Shown here one piece after another: positions 24,946-33,758 of a DNA stretch of 64,000 bases. Source of the stretch: Natrarchaeobaculum aegyptiacum (GTDB lineage: Archaea > Halobacteriota > Halobacteria > Halobacteriales > Natrialbaceae); assembly GCF_002156705.1 (NCBI RefSeq), contig NZ_CP019893.1, forward strand, positions 744,001 through 808,000. The letters run 5' to 3'. Numbering within the stretch: position 1 is the first letter of the stretch; every line of letters begins with the position of its first letter. Under the pieces are notes generated by a model, which saw nothing but the letters and a program-made list of their open reading frames with translations, made no database searches and was not told the origin of the DNA. The position numbers and the translations under genes are program-made.

Positions 24946-26460
24946 ATGGCTCCCAGTGTGGACGGAGACGGTGGCAGTGACCCACAATGGTTCGACGCGA
25001 GAAGTCGCATCTCGAGCGGGGTGGCCAGCGCGATGACTGACGACGAAATCGATCGAGACGGAGACGAAGAGCGGGAGTCGTTCCATCCCCTGGGTGCGAC
25101 CGCGGAAGACGAGTATCGGGCATTTCTCGAGGCAGGCGATTACGACGCGGATCTCGGGATGGAGATGGCCAAGGACGCGATGCGGGTGACGAAAGGCGAG
25201 TTGTCCGAGGAGGCGTTCTACGACCGGTATCACGAGGACGTCGTCGACGAGTTCGGCGAGGACGACCGGCCGATGGCAGCCGACATCGAGGCGGCGAGGG
25301 AGGCTAACGGCGAGGACGACGGCGTGTTCGGCGCGCTCGGATTCGGCGAGGAGACCCGCCGGGAGACGATGCAGAAACTCGGTGCGGGAGCCGGGTTCCT
25401 CGGTCTCGGTGCGTGGGCGACCACGGACACCGACGGCGGGGACCCAAACCCGACCGTCGCAGCGCAGGACGACGAGGAGGACGACGGCCCGGCCGACGTC
25501 CTCGAGGACGACGAAGACCACACGCAGTGGGGGATGTCTCTCGACCTCGAGGTGTGTGACGGCTGTCTCTCCTGTGTGGTCGCCTGTAACGCAGAGCACA
25601 ACTGGAACGAGGGCGCGAACTGGATGTACATCCTCGCCTTCGACGACGGGCTCGTCGAGTCGGCCGACGCGGAGGACTTCGAATCGACGCGGGATTTCAA
25701 CTACCTGATCAGGCCGTGTCAGCACTGTACCGACGCTCCCTGCGAGAAGGTCTGTCCGACGACGGCTCGCCACACTCGCGAGGAAGGCGGCCTCGTCCTG
25801 ACCGACTACGACGTCTGCATCGGGTGTCGGTACTGCCAGGTGGCGTGTCCGTACGGCGTCAACTACTTCCAGTGGGACGACCCGGAGATCGAGGCCGACG
25901 AGATGTCCGAGGACATGATGTACGACCAACGCGACCGCTGGGTGAGCGGTCGTGGGCCCAAAGGCGTCATGGAAAAATGTGTCTTCGACCCGGCCCGACA
26001 GGACGGCCAGATGGGCGAGGATTTCGTCGGCACCACGGCCTGTGAGGACGCCTGCCCACCCGGTGCGATCCAGTTCGGGGACATGAACGATCCCGACAGC
26101 GACCCGCGGCAGTACCTCGACAACGTTACGCTCGCACGTGCGATCGAAGACGAACCGGACGAGGAGGAACTGCAGGAGGCGATCGCGATCCTCGAGGGGG
26201 AAGAAGAGCCAGCCGACGAGGAAGACGACGATGGGCTGACCGAAGAGGAAGCCGAACGACTTCTCGAGAGCGAGTACGATTACGACGAGGACGCCCGCTT
26301 CCGGCTCTTAGAAGAGTACAACACCAACCCCAACGTCGTCTACATCGGCAACGAACCGGGACCGAACGCAGAGCAGGTCCCCGGTCCGGTCGCCTACGAG
26401 GACGTCGGACAGGTCGACAACCGGAAAGAGGTCCTCGACGACGAGACGGTGAGCTTCTGA
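24946..26460 (+). CDS. Iron-sulfur electron-transfer protein, DmsB/NrfC type with haloarchaeal N-terminal domain
   Basis: 504 residues from ATG 24946; ATG 25033 (MTDDEIDRDG) is an alternative start. The N-terminal ~120 residues are helical and acidic, followed by ETRRETMQKLGAGAGFLGLGA (about 143-163), a twin-arginine-like segment in an internal position. Four [4Fe-4S] cysteine groups follow: CDGCLSCVVACN, CQHCTDAPCEKVCP, CIGCRYCQVACP, and a late set with CVFDPAR and CEDACPPGAI. The last ~100 residues are acidic. It should pass electrons between a quinone-side partner and a molybdopterin enzyme, but no such catalytic subunit is nearby. Confidence 0.85.
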   Translation: MAPSVDGDGGSDPQWFDARSRISSGVASAMTDDEIDRDGDEERESFHPLGATAEDEYRAFLEAGDYDADLGMEMAKDAMRVTKGELSEEAFYDRYHEDVVDEFGEDDRPMAADIEAAREANGEDDGVFGALGFGEETRRETMQKLGAGAGFLGLGAWATTDTDGGDPNPTVAAQDDEEDDGPADVLEDDEDHTQWGMSLDLEVCDGCLSCVVACNAEHNWNEGANWMYILAFDDGLVESADAEDFESTRDFNYLIRPCQHCTDAPCEKVCPTTARHTREEGGLVLTDYDVCIGCRYCQVACPYGVNYFQWDDPEIEADEMSEDMMYDQRDRWVSGRGPKGVMEKCVFDPARQDGQMGEDFVGTTACEDACPPGAIQFGDMNDPDSDPRQYLDNVTLARAIEDEPDEEELQEAIAILEGEEEPADEEDDDGLTEEEAERLLESEYDYDEDARFRLLEEYNTNPNVVYIGNEPGPNAEQVPGPVAYEDVGQVDNRKEVLDDETVSF

Positions 26461-26562
26461 TCGGGCGCTTTCGAGGGCGAGAGTGTCGGCGTCCGGGTTC
26501 TGGCCCGTTCGTCCCCGAACGCGTCTCGAGGGGTTCATGTCGGTGGCGACGAACGGAGGGGT

Positions 26563-26763
26563 ATGGAACGTCGCAGACGACTGATCGTCGGTGCGCTCTG
26601 GATCGCCGTCGCCGGGATTATGGCGATCACGATCGATCCCACCGGACCGATGCTGGAACTCGACGTGATCGCGCGGCTGTTCGTGATCGTACTGGCGCTG
26701 TTTCTGGCCGTCGTCTACGTGTTCGATCCGTTCGGTCTGTACGACTACGGCAACGCCGAGTGA
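26563..26763 (+). CDS. Two-helix small membrane protein
   Basis: 66 residues: basic start (MERRRR), helix about 7-24 (LIVGALWIAVAGIMAITI), loop DPTGPMLELDVIARL, helix about 39-57 (FVIVLALFLAVVYVF), tail DPFGLYDYGNAE. GGAGGGG precedes the ATG. Family not recognised. It lies 102 bases after the iron-sulfur protein on the same strand and could be a small membrane partner of it, which is only a guess from position. Confidence 0.65.
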   Translation: MERRRRLIVGALWIAVAGIMAITIDPTGPMLELDVIARLFVIVLALFLAVVYVFDPFGLYDYGNAE

Positions 26764-26901
26764 GCAATCGGTCGAAGCAGGTGCCACGCCGGGTCGGTTC
26801 CACGGGGCGACGGCTACCCCGCGAGCGCTCGAGCATCCGAATCTTCGAGAACGAGAGTCGTCAACCGCTGAAACGTGTCGGGCCAGCCGTGTCGATGGTC
26901 C

Positions 26902-28473
26902 TCAGTCGTCTGCTGGCGGGAGGGGTTTCGAGTCGGTCGCGAGCAACCTGTCGAGTGCGTCGACCATCGCCTCGACGCTCGCCTGGGTGATGTCGGCTTC
27001 GTTTCGGGCGACGGTCACCGTCCGGTCGTCACGGCGCATCGTCACCTCGACGGTGACGACGGCGTCCGTACCACCCGTGACGGCGTCGACGTGGTAGGAC
27101 TCGAGTTCCGCGTCGGCTGCGGAGCCGAGGGCCTCACGAACCGCGGAGACGGCGGCGTCGACCGGCCCGGAGCCGGTGCCGCTGGCCACGCGCTCGTCGC
27201 CGTCGACGGAGAGCCGGACGCTCGCGGTCGGGACGGGACCGCCGCTGACGGCGTTCAGGTCGAGCAATTCGACCACGCGCTCGTGATCGGCGTTCGTGAC
27301 GTCTTCGGCAACCGCGAGCAGGTCGGCGTCGGTGACGCGGCGGCCGCGGTCGCCGAGTTCCGTCACCCGGGTGGCGATCTCACCGATTTCGTCGTCGGTC
27401 GCTTCGACGCCGTGTTCCTCGAGCGTGGCGGCGACGCCCGCGCGCCCGGTGTGTTTGCCGAGCGCGAGTCGGCGCTCGCGCCCGACGGTCTCGGGCGCGT
27501 AGGGCTCGTACATCTTGTCGTCTTTGAGCGTCCCGTCGGTGTGGATGCCGCTCTCGTGGGTGAAGGCGTTCTGTCCGATGACGGCCTTGTTCGGCGGGAG
27601 TTCGACGCCGGTCGCTCGGGAGACGATCTGGGCCAGTTCGTACAGTTCCTCGAGTTCGAGCGTTTCGACGTCGTAGACGTGTGAGAGTGCGATTGCGACC
27701 TCTTCGAGGGCGACGTTGCCCGCGCGCTCGCCCAGTCCGTTGACGGTACAGTGGACGAGGTCGGCACCGGCCGACACCGCGGCGAGGGCGTTCGTGACGC
27801 CCAGTCCGAGGTCGTCGTGGGTGTGGGCGCTCACGGGGCCGACGTCGGCGAGTCGAGCGACTGCCTCGTGGGTGTGCTCTGGTCCCGTATGACCGACGGT
27901 GTCGGCGAAACAGAACCGGTCGGCTCCGGCCTCGAGTGAGGTCTCGGCGAGTTCCTCGAGGTACTCGAGGTCGGCCCGGGAGCCGTCCTCGCCGATGACC
28001 TCGACCCAGAGGTCGTGGTCTTTCGCGTACGCGACCAGATCGGCGGTCGTCTGGAGGTTGTCCTCACGAGAGGTGCCGACCTTGCGCTCGACGTGACGGT
28101 CACTCGAGGGGACCACGATGTGGACGCCGTCGACGTCGCAGTCGAGTGCGAGGTCGACGTCGGTCTCGAGTCCCCGGCAGAAACTCGTCACGCGTGCGTC
28201 GAGGTCGAGATCGGTGACTCGCGAGATGGCCTGTCGCTCACCCGCACCGGTACAGGCACTGCCCGCTTCGATGACGGCGACGCCGGCGCGCTCGAGTGCG
28301 CGAGCGATCTCGACTTTCTCGGCTGGCGAGAGCGAGACGCCGGGTGCTTGTTCGCCGTCGCGAAGGGTCGTATCGAGAAGGCGGACGGTGCTATCCGATG
28401 GAATCGTCTGTTCGGTGGAGTTGTGTACAGGCAAGAGTAATGAACTGCGATCAGTGTCGTCGCTGAATTTCAC
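26902..28473 (-). CDS. (R)-citramalate / 2-isopropylmalate synthase family (CimA/LeuA)
   Basis: 523 residues from a GTG start; the conserved part begins [20 protein letters not shown], the catalytic signature with the metal-binding Asp. Other family motifs are [19 protein letters not shown] and [14 protein letters not shown], then a linker and a C-terminal allosteric domain (about 390-510). The enzyme condenses acetyl-CoA with pyruvate (citramalate) or 2-oxoisovalerate (isopropylmalate), feeding isoleucine or leucine synthesis. Which substrate applies cannot be settled from motifs alone; haloarchaeal homologues of this length are usually annotated as citramalate synthase. It is monocistronic and divergent from the phosphoribosyltransferase. 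Confidence 0.9.
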   Translation of the reverse strand: MKFSDDTDRSSLLLPVHNSTEQTIPSDSTVRLLDTTLRDGEQAPGVSLSPAEKVEIARALERAGVAVIEAGSACTGAGERQAISRVTDLDLDARVTSFCRGLETDVDLALDCDVDGVHIVVPSSDRHVERKVGTSREDNLQTTADLVAYAKDHDLWVEVIGEDGSRADLEYLEELAETSLEAGADRFCFADTVGHTGPEHTHEAVARLADVGPVSAHTHDDLGLGVTNALAAVSAGADLVHCTVNGLGERAGNVALEEVAIALSHVYDVETLELEELYELAQIVSRATGVELPPNKAVIGQNAFTHESGIHTDGTLKDDKMYEPYAPETVGRERRLALGKHTGRAGVAATLEEHGVEATDDEIGEIATRVTELGDRGRRVTDADLLAVAEDVTNADHERVVELLDLNAVSGGPVPTASVRLSVDGDERVASGTGSGPVDAAVSAVREALGSAADAELESYHVDAVTGGTDAVVTVEVTMRRDDRTVTVARNEADITQASVEAMVDALDRLLATDSKPLPPADD

Positions 28474-28685
28474 GCCCAGCCGGGTTGCCCCGACTTCCTC
28501 TATCCTCGTCAGGCGTCGAGACGGATTCTCGTGCCATTGTATCTCGTGGTAATGCAGGTGGGCGACTTAAATCCGCCGATCCACCGGTGTGTGACGAGCG
28601 ACAGTGGGCGAGTCAGGCCGGAAGGGCCTCCCAGAACCGGGGAACGACCCGAACGGACTTCCAGTCGGTCGTCGTAGACGTCTGC

Positions 28686-29255
28686 ATGGACCCGCAACTG
28701 GAACCACTCGCGCGTTCGCTCGAGGAGGCGCCGGTGGTCGACCGCGACGGCTACGAGTACTTCGTCCACGGCGTCACCGACGGCGTTCCGCCGCTCGAGC
28801 CTGCGGTCTTGCGGGCCGTCGCCGACGGTATCAACGAGCGAGTCGACCTCGCGGCGGTCGACGTCGTCGTCGCCCCGGAAGCGATGGGGATCCACCACGG
28901 GACGGCCCTGTCGCTCGCGACGGACCTGCCGCTCGCGGTCGTCCGGAAACGCTCCTACGGATTCGACGACGAGATCGCCGTCCACCAGGAGACGAGCTAC
29001 GGCGAGAGTGACCTGTACCTCAACGGTGTCGGGAGCGGTGACCGCGCGCTCCTCGTCGACGACGTCTTCTCCTCCGGGGGAACGATCGAGGCCGTCTGTG
29101 ACGCCCTCGAGCAGGCTGACGCGACGATCGTCGACGTGGTGACCGTTCTCCGGCGAACCGACGTCGATCCGCCGGCGATCGACCGCGAGGTCCAGAGTCT
29201 ACTCGAGGTCGAAATCGTCGACGGGCAGGTCGAAGTCCACGATCCGGGGCCGTGA
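28686..29255 (+). CDS. Purine phosphoribosyltransferase (hypoxanthine/guanine or adenine type)
   Basis: 189 residues from ATG 28686 (MDPQLEPLARSLEEAPVVDR). The PRPP-binding motif ALLVDDVFSSGGTIEAVCDAL is at about residues 117-137. The preceding region DVVVAPEAMGIHHGTALSLA and PLAVVRKRSYGF is typical of haloarchaeal HGPRTase-like proteins related to APRT. It joins a free purine base to PRPP to make a nucleotide in salvage. Cytoplasmic. It is divergent from the synthase at 26902. Confidence 0.87.
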   Translation: MDPQLEPLARSLEEAPVVDRDGYEYFVHGVTDGVPPLEPAVLRAVADGINERVDLAAVDVVVAPEAMGIHHGTALSLATDLPLAVVRKRSYGFDDEIAVHQETSYGESDLYLNGVGSGDRALLVDDVFSSGGTIEAVCDALEQADATIVDVVTVLRRTDVDPPAIDREVQSLLEVEIVDGQVEVHDPGP

Positions 29256-29661
29256 GACGAACGGTGTGGTTCGACCACGCGACGGTCGGGTTCGACCCCC
29301 GAATCTCAACACGGCCTGGGTGGCCCACGATGCTCGGCACTTGCACCCATCCCTTGACACGTCGTTCGATTGGATACCGGGACCGGTCGCTCACCCGTTC
29401 GAACGTATCGCCCACGGTCACAGTCGTAACTCGCGAAAGTAGTAAACAGGAAAGCAGATCGCGTGACGGGAAAAACGTCACGCGATCGCTTGCCGCCCTG
29501 AATTGGTCCCCGCTGACGCTTCGGCCCTCCAAGCGAAGCGTCACGTGATAGATTCCGCTGGTACTACTTAAGGGTACCGGATTTTCCATAGAATGTGATA
29601 CGTCCGACAGGCGTGACGTACCTGAACCGAGGGCTCCCGTCCCTTCCCGGGCGAGCGGCGA
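29256..29661. other. Gene-free region with two strong hairpins
   Basis: About 400 bases after the phosphoribosyltransferase with no convincing gene on either strand. The first half is a GC-rich downstream region; the second half holds two perfect hairpins (listed separately) and an AT-richer stretch (GGTACTACTTAAGGG about 29558-29572). Confidence 0.6.
29453..29543. repeat. Two adjacent perfect hairpins
   Basis: Hairpin 1: GATCGCGTGACG (29457-29468) pairs with CGTCACGCGATC (29476-29487) around GGAAAAA, with AGC/GCT extending it across one bulged A. Hairpin 2: TGACGCTTCG (29514-29523) pairs with CGAAGCGTCA (29534-29543) around a 10-base loop. Both stems contain the sequence TGACG or its complement, so the two may share an origin. 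They could be terminators of the convergent transcripts, a small structured RNA, or the remains of a palindromic mobile element. Confidence 0.6.
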
Positions 29662-29663
29662 AG

Positions 29664-29777
29664 GCGCGAGCAGTGAGGGGAGGAAGTCACATGTGCTCTT
29701 CCTCGAGTACCCACCCGAGGGCGCGAGCAGTGAGGGGAGGAAGTCACATGTGCTCTTCCTCGAGTACCCACCCGAGG
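29664..29777. repeat. Two perfect tandem copies of a 57-bp unit
   Basis: 29664-29720 and 29721-29777 are identical 57-base units, starting GCGCGAGCAGTGAGGGG and ending CTCGAGTACCCACCCGAGG. The right-hand copy contains the last codons and stop of the small gene at 29744-29890; the left-hand copy repeats them downstream of the stop. The unit is 19 codons long, but its internal stop keeps the protein unchanged. Confidence 0.95.
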
Positions 29778-29890
29778 GCGCGTCGATAGTACGTGAACAT
29801 CCGCTCGACGCCGTCGTGGTTCATCTCGTCGCTCTCGAGGTGTTCTTTCAGGAATTCGTACTGCTCTCTGATCTCGTCTTCGTCCCGCAT
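29744..29890 (-). CDS. Small helical protein, 48 residues
   Basis: ATG 29890 starts MRDEDEIREQYEFLKEHLES and continues through DEMNHDGVERMFTYYRRALG to WVLEEEHM. The open frame extends 28 codons upstream, but that part has poor codon use. It is acidic and predicted almost fully helical, with no cysteines. Function unknown; it resembles conserved haloarchaeal mini-proteins. Its 3' end lies within the 57-bp tandem repeat, so the duplication happened at the end of this gene. Confidence 0.6.
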   Translation of the reverse strand: MRDEDEIREQYEFLKEHLESDEMNHDGVERMFTYYRRALGWVLEEEHM

Positions 29891-30006
29891 GGGTCCTTCT
29901 ACTGGCCGGAAGCAAAAAAAGGGTGTCAGGTTCACCAGCGGAGGTTCCCACGACGGCCGATCGAACCCGGCCAACGTCTTTCGCGTCCGAAGTGACCAGA
30001 ACCCGA

Positions 30007-30165
30007 TCAGGATTCGTCGCCGTTCTCGTCGGTTCCGGTGTCGACGCCGGGGTTGGCTTCCTCGTCCTCACCGGGTTCTTCGTCGACACACCCCGCGAGC
30101 GCGAGCACACCCACCGCACCAGTTGCAGCCACGAACGTCCGCCGATCGAGTTCTGGCCGGGACAT
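30007..30165 (-). CDS. Very small Tat lipoprotein, 52 residues
   Basis: ATG 30165 to TGA 30007-30009 gives 52 residues. It starts MSRPELDRRTFVAATGAVGV, a twin-arginine motif and hydrophobic stretch, and continues LALAGC, a lipobox. The mature part is only ~27 acidic residues (VDEEPGEDEEANPGVDTG, then TDENGDES). It would be a lipid-anchored acidic peptide on the cell surface. No family recognised; codon use and signal make it a credible gene despite its size. Confidence 0.7.
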   Translation of the reverse strand: MSRPELDRRTFVAATGAVGVLALAGCVDEEPGEDEEANPGVDTGTDENGDES

Positions 30166-30338
30166 ACCTCGACGAGTGGGAGTTCAGGCAGTCGGCTGTG
30201 GCCTGCACGTGCCACACGTACAAACCCAGTCTCCCGTCGACACACAGGAGTGTCGGTGGGTAGATCCAACGCGTCGCCCGGTAGATGGTCGACTCGAGTT
30301 CGTGAGTCCTTTTGAGGGTCGCTGCCCTACGAGGGAGT

Positions 30339-31061
30339 ATGAAGATCCGGGGCGAGCGCGAGTGTACCGACTGCGGGACGCGCTGGTCGTACTACGAGAC
30401 CGGGAGCGTCGGCTGTCCGGCCTGTGGCAGCCTCTTGAGCGTCGGCCTCGACGAGCGGACCGTCCACACCGATTCGACGTCGAGGTTCGACCTCACCGCG
30501 GTCCGCGCAGCGATCGACGACGTTCCCGACGACGAACTGGCCGACCGGGCGCGGGATACCGCTCGAGCGTACGTTCGCACCCGCGGGTTCGTCTCCGGCG
30601 GAACCCTGCGCGACCTGGACGACGAGTACCTCGCGGCCAACGAACTGCGGTACGTCGCCGCGCGCGTGGGCAGGGAACGAAGCCTCTCCGAGGACGAGTC
30701 GCTGTACTTCCTCTCGTTGCTCCGGGACGCCGACGACGGCGAGCGTCCGGCAGCCGAGGAGGTCCCACAGTCGATTCGGGGCAGCCGGGGCCTCGCGTAC
30801 GCCAACGCCGTCCGCGAGTACCGACGCGACGTCCGCACCTGGGCCGACGACCGCAATCTGACCGACGCCGAACGAAGCGCCCTCGAGACCCTCGGCGAGC
30901 ACGCCACCCGGATTCGACTGCTCGACGGCGACGTCGACCCGGTGACGGCAGAACGACTGGTCGAATCGACCCGCGACCTCGCCGACGGCCTCCGCGGGGA
31001 CGAGACAGCACTCGAGATTGCGCGGGAGCGACTCGAGAGGCTCGAGGTGGGCGATCCCTGA
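30339..31061 (+). CDS. Zinc-ribbon protein with helical C-terminal domain (haloarchaeal DUF)
   Basis: 240 residues from ATG 30339 (MKIRGERECTDCGTRWSYYE). An N-terminal zinc ribbon has CTDCGTRW and CPACGSLL, followed by TVHTDSTSRFDLTAVRAAID and about 190 residues of Arg/Glu/Leu-rich helices without membrane segments. Haloarchaeal proteins with this arrangement (N-terminal TFIIB-like ribbon, then helices) are conserved but unassigned; nucleic-acid or protein binding is plausible. It is convergent with folD, with 30 bases between the stops. Confidence 0.8.
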   Translation: MKIRGERECTDCGTRWSYYETGSVGCPACGSLLSVGLDERTVHTDSTSRFDLTAVRAAIDDVPDDELADRARDTARAYVRTRGFVSGGTLRDLDDEYLAANELRYVAARVGRERSLSEDESLYFLSLLRDADDGERPAAEEVPQSIRGSRGLAYANAVREYRRDVRTWADDRNLTDAERSALETLGEHATRIRLLDGDVDPVTAERLVESTRDLADGLRGDETALEIARERLERLEVGDP

Positions 31062-31091
31062 GCACCTCGAGTACCGAAAACCAGATCGGGA

Positions 31092-31985
31092 TCAGGGGAG
31101 TTCGACGTCGACTCCTTCCTGCATGCTCGCGGCTTTGACCGTGTTGTAGAGCAACATCGCGCGGGTCATCGGTCCGACGCCGCCGGGGACGGGCGTGATC
31201 GCGCTCGCCTTCCCTTTCGCGCTCTCGAATTCGACGTCGCCGACGAGTTCGTACCCCTTCTCGGTATCTGCGTCCACCCTGTTTACGCCGACGTCGATCA
31301 CGACAGTGCCCTCCGAAATCATCGAGCCGTCGACGAGTTCCGGAACGCCGACGGCGGCCACGACGACGTCAGCGTCGCGGGTCTTCGCGGCGAGGTCGTC
31401 AGTCCGGGAGTGACAGACGGTCACCGTGGCGTTTCCGTCGTCGGCCTTCTGGATCAGGAGGTTCGCCAGCGGTTTGCCGACGATGTCCGAACGGCCGACG
31501 ATGGTCACGTCCGCACCCTCGAGGTCGACGTCGGCGGACTCGAGCAGTTTCTGGACGCCGTGGGGTGTGCAGGGGCGGAAGCGGGCGTCGCCGGCGACGA
31601 GGCGGCCGACGTTCTCGGGGTGGAAGCCGTCGACGTCCTTCGCGGGGTCGATTCGGCGGATGACGTCGCGGTACTCGACGTGGTCGGGGACCGGCGACTG
31701 GACGATGTAGCCGTGGACGTCTGGGTCGGCGTTCAGGTCGTCGATGGCGTCGTAGAGCTCTTCGGCGGGGGCGTCGCCGTCGATTTCGACGTGGATGCCC
31801 TCGATGCCGACCTCCTCGCAGTCGCGCTGTTTCATGTTCACGTAGGTCTGACTGGCGGGATCGTCGCCCATCAGCACCGTCGCCAGCCCTGGCCGGGCGT
31901 CGGCGTCGGCGAGCGTCTCGATCGCGTCGGACAGATCGTCGCGAATCTGACTCGCGACGGCGTTGCCGTCGATGATCTCGGTCAT
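31092..31985 (-). CDS. folD: Bifunctional methylenetetrahydrofolate dehydrogenase/cyclohydrolase FolD
   Basis: 297 residues. Family signatures: QTYVNMKQRDCEEVGI with the catalytic Lys, GYIVQSPVPDH in place of the usual QLPLP, the NADP-loop motif VTIVGRSDIVGKPLANLL, and the end PVPGGVGPMTRAMLLYNTV. The enzyme interconverts 5,10-methylene-, methenyl- and 10-formyl-tetrahydrofolate in one-carbon metabolism. Cytoplasmic. The QSPVP variation is common in haloarchaeal FolD. It sits between a zinc-ribbon gene (convergent) and a DUF3179 gene. Confidence 0.95.
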   Translation of the reverse strand: MTEIIDGNAVASQIRDDLSDAIETLADADARPGLATVLMGDDPASQTYVNMKQRDCEEVGIEGIHVEIDGDAPAEELYDAIDDLNADPDVHGYIVQSPVPDHVEYRDVIRRIDPAKDVDGFHPENVGRLVAGDARFRPCTPHGVQKLLESADVDLEGADVTIVGRSDIVGKPLANLLIQKADDGNATVTVCHSRTDDLAAKTRDADVVVAAVGVPELVDGSMISEGTVVIDVGVNRVDADTEKGYELVGDVEFESAKGKASAITPVPGGVGPMTRAMLLYNTVKAASMQEGVDVELP

Positions 31986-32097
31986 TACTCGAATCCGTGA
32001 CGGCGAGCCTCTTGAACGCTCGGGTTCGTGTTCATCTCCGGCAACGCGAGCGCCGATCTATGCGTATCCGTGTATACTCGAGGTCGCGACTCCGGGT

Positions 32098-33570
32098 TCA
32101 GTCTTCGCTCGGACCGACCACGACCTCGTCGTACTGCGTCCGGAACGCGAAGAAGAGTCCGTGTCGTCCGGCCACGCGAGGGAGCATCTCTCTGCCGTCG
32201 TCGTCGCATTCCTCGTCGGCGACGAGCCCCTGATGGATGAGCCGCCAGCGGTCGCCCGCGGCGTCGACGACGACCTCGCCGTCGCGCTCGAGCGGGGTCG
32301 GCGGCGCCTCGTAGACTGCGACGTCGCCCGTCGCGTCGCGGCAGACGACCACCGTCCGATCGTCGATCTCGTCGATCACCACCTCGTCCGCGCCGATGTC
32401 GTCTACGGGGTAGACGTGAATGGTCGACCCGTCGTCGGCCGGGACGCCGTAGACGGCCGTCTTCTCCGGCAACTCGCCGTCGTCGGTCTCGAGGCCTGGC
32501 TGGATGGCGTTCTCGTCGGTCCAGTAGTGTTCGAAGAAGCCGACGTGATCCTCGTAGAACGCGTAGTCGAAGTCGTATCCGGTCTCGAGGTCGAGCGCGA
32601 GGCTGTCGGGGTGGCGCTCGCGCCACTCGCCCCACGTCGTCTGGGAGATGGGCCGGACCTCGAGTCGCCGGTCCGGCTCCTTTTGGAGGTACTCGCCGGC
32701 GATCGGAACCCCACTGTGTTGACTCCAGAGGCTCTCGGTCTCCTCGTCGAACATGACCTTGTTCCCCGCGAGCAACATCCCGGTGCTGGAGAACGTCAGC
32801 GTGCGGTCACCGACGCGCCGGTCGTAGAGGATCGGTGCGTTACAGAGCGTGCAGTAGGTGAGCGACAGCGCCGTTCCCCGGACCGTGAGGTTTGCCAGTT
32901 CGTGCGGGAACAGTACCCACCGTGGGACCGCGTAGGCAGTCTCTTCGACGGTAAAGCCGAAGATGGTGTCGTCGGGCTCGAGGTACGCCTCGTCGGCCTC
33001 CTCGGCATTCGCGTCGTTGGCGTCGGGATCGATCGACGCGACGTCGCCGGGGACGAAATCCGGCTCGTTACACGCAGCGAGAAACGACGGATCGCAGTTT
33101 CCCCAGCGGACGTCCTGCAGTGCGAAATCCCGCGGCTCGGTGTCGAGCAGTCGCCCGACCGGCGGGAGATACGACCGGTAGAGTTGCAGTTTCCACTCGT
33201 CGAACCCCGCCAGCGGCTCGATGTCTTGCTGTGAGTACCAGCTCTCCCACTCGACCCAGGCGTACGGTGAGTCGAAGTCCGGTTCGGCGACCGACTGGAG
33301 CGCCTCGCGAACGCCCGGCCAGCGAGCCTCCGGCAACTCGAGATAGCGCGGCGGGCTGTACTCTCTGAGAACCTCCGGAAACCCGAACGTGCTCCAGTTG
33401 CTCCCGATCTCGTGGATCATCAGCACCTCGATCAGGTGTGGAATCGTCCGGCGGTCGCCCGCTGATGAGAGGGTCTCGAGTGCGTCCGCGTGTCGGTCCG
33501 GATCCCGTACGAGAAGGTCTGCGACGGCCTGCTCGAGCGTTGCGGTAGCTGGCTCGTCCGTGACTGTCAT
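32098..33570 (-). CDS. DUF3179 domain protein
   Basis: 490 residues from ATG 33570 (MTVTDEPATATLEQAVADLL). An N-terminal ~120-residue helical region could be a degenerate HEAT-like repeat (DRRTIPHLIEVLMIHEIGSN). The DUF3179 part (about 185-400) has FTVEETAYAVPRWVLFPHEL, LSLTYCTLCNAPILYDRRVG and DEETESLWSQHSGVPIAGEY. DUF3179 is widespread and of unknown function; the YCTLC cysteines resemble a redox or metal site. No signal peptide, so cytoplasmic here, although many relatives are exported. Confidence 0.88.
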   Translation of the reverse strand: MTVTDEPATATLEQAVADLLVRDPDRHADALETLSSAGDRRTIPHLIEVLMIHEIGSNWSTFGFPEVLREYSPPRYLELPEARWPGVREALQSVAEPDFDSPYAWVEWESWYSQQDIEPLAGFDEWKLQLYRSYLPPVGRLLDTEPRDFALQDVRWGNCDPSFLAACNEPDFVPGDVASIDPDANDANAEEADEAYLEPDDTIFGFTVEETAYAVPRWVLFPHELANLTVRGTALSLTYCTLCNAPILYDRRVGDRTLTFSSTGMLLAGNKVMFDEETESLWSQHSGVPIAGEYLQKEPDRRLEVRPISQTTWGEWRERHPDSLALDLETGYDFDYAFYEDHVGFFEHYWTDENAIQPGLETDDGELPEKTAVYGVPADDGSTIHVYPVDDIGADEVVIDEIDDRTVVVCRDATGDVAVYEAPPTPLERDGEVVVDAAGDRWRLIHQGLVADEECDDDGREMLPRVAGRHGLFFAFRTQYDEVVVGPSED

Positions 33571-33758
33571 ACTCACCCGTGAGCCGGCCGAGTGAAAAAT
33601 CCACGTTTCGCGGCCACCGGGACTCGTGGCTGGTGTGGCCGAGTAGGCGCTCACCGTCCGTACACGTAGTCGCGACTCCGGAGACGATCATCGCTCGGAT
33701 CTGGGACACGCTTGCGGGAGGGAATACAGACGAGGCCGTACGACTGCCGATCTCGGCC

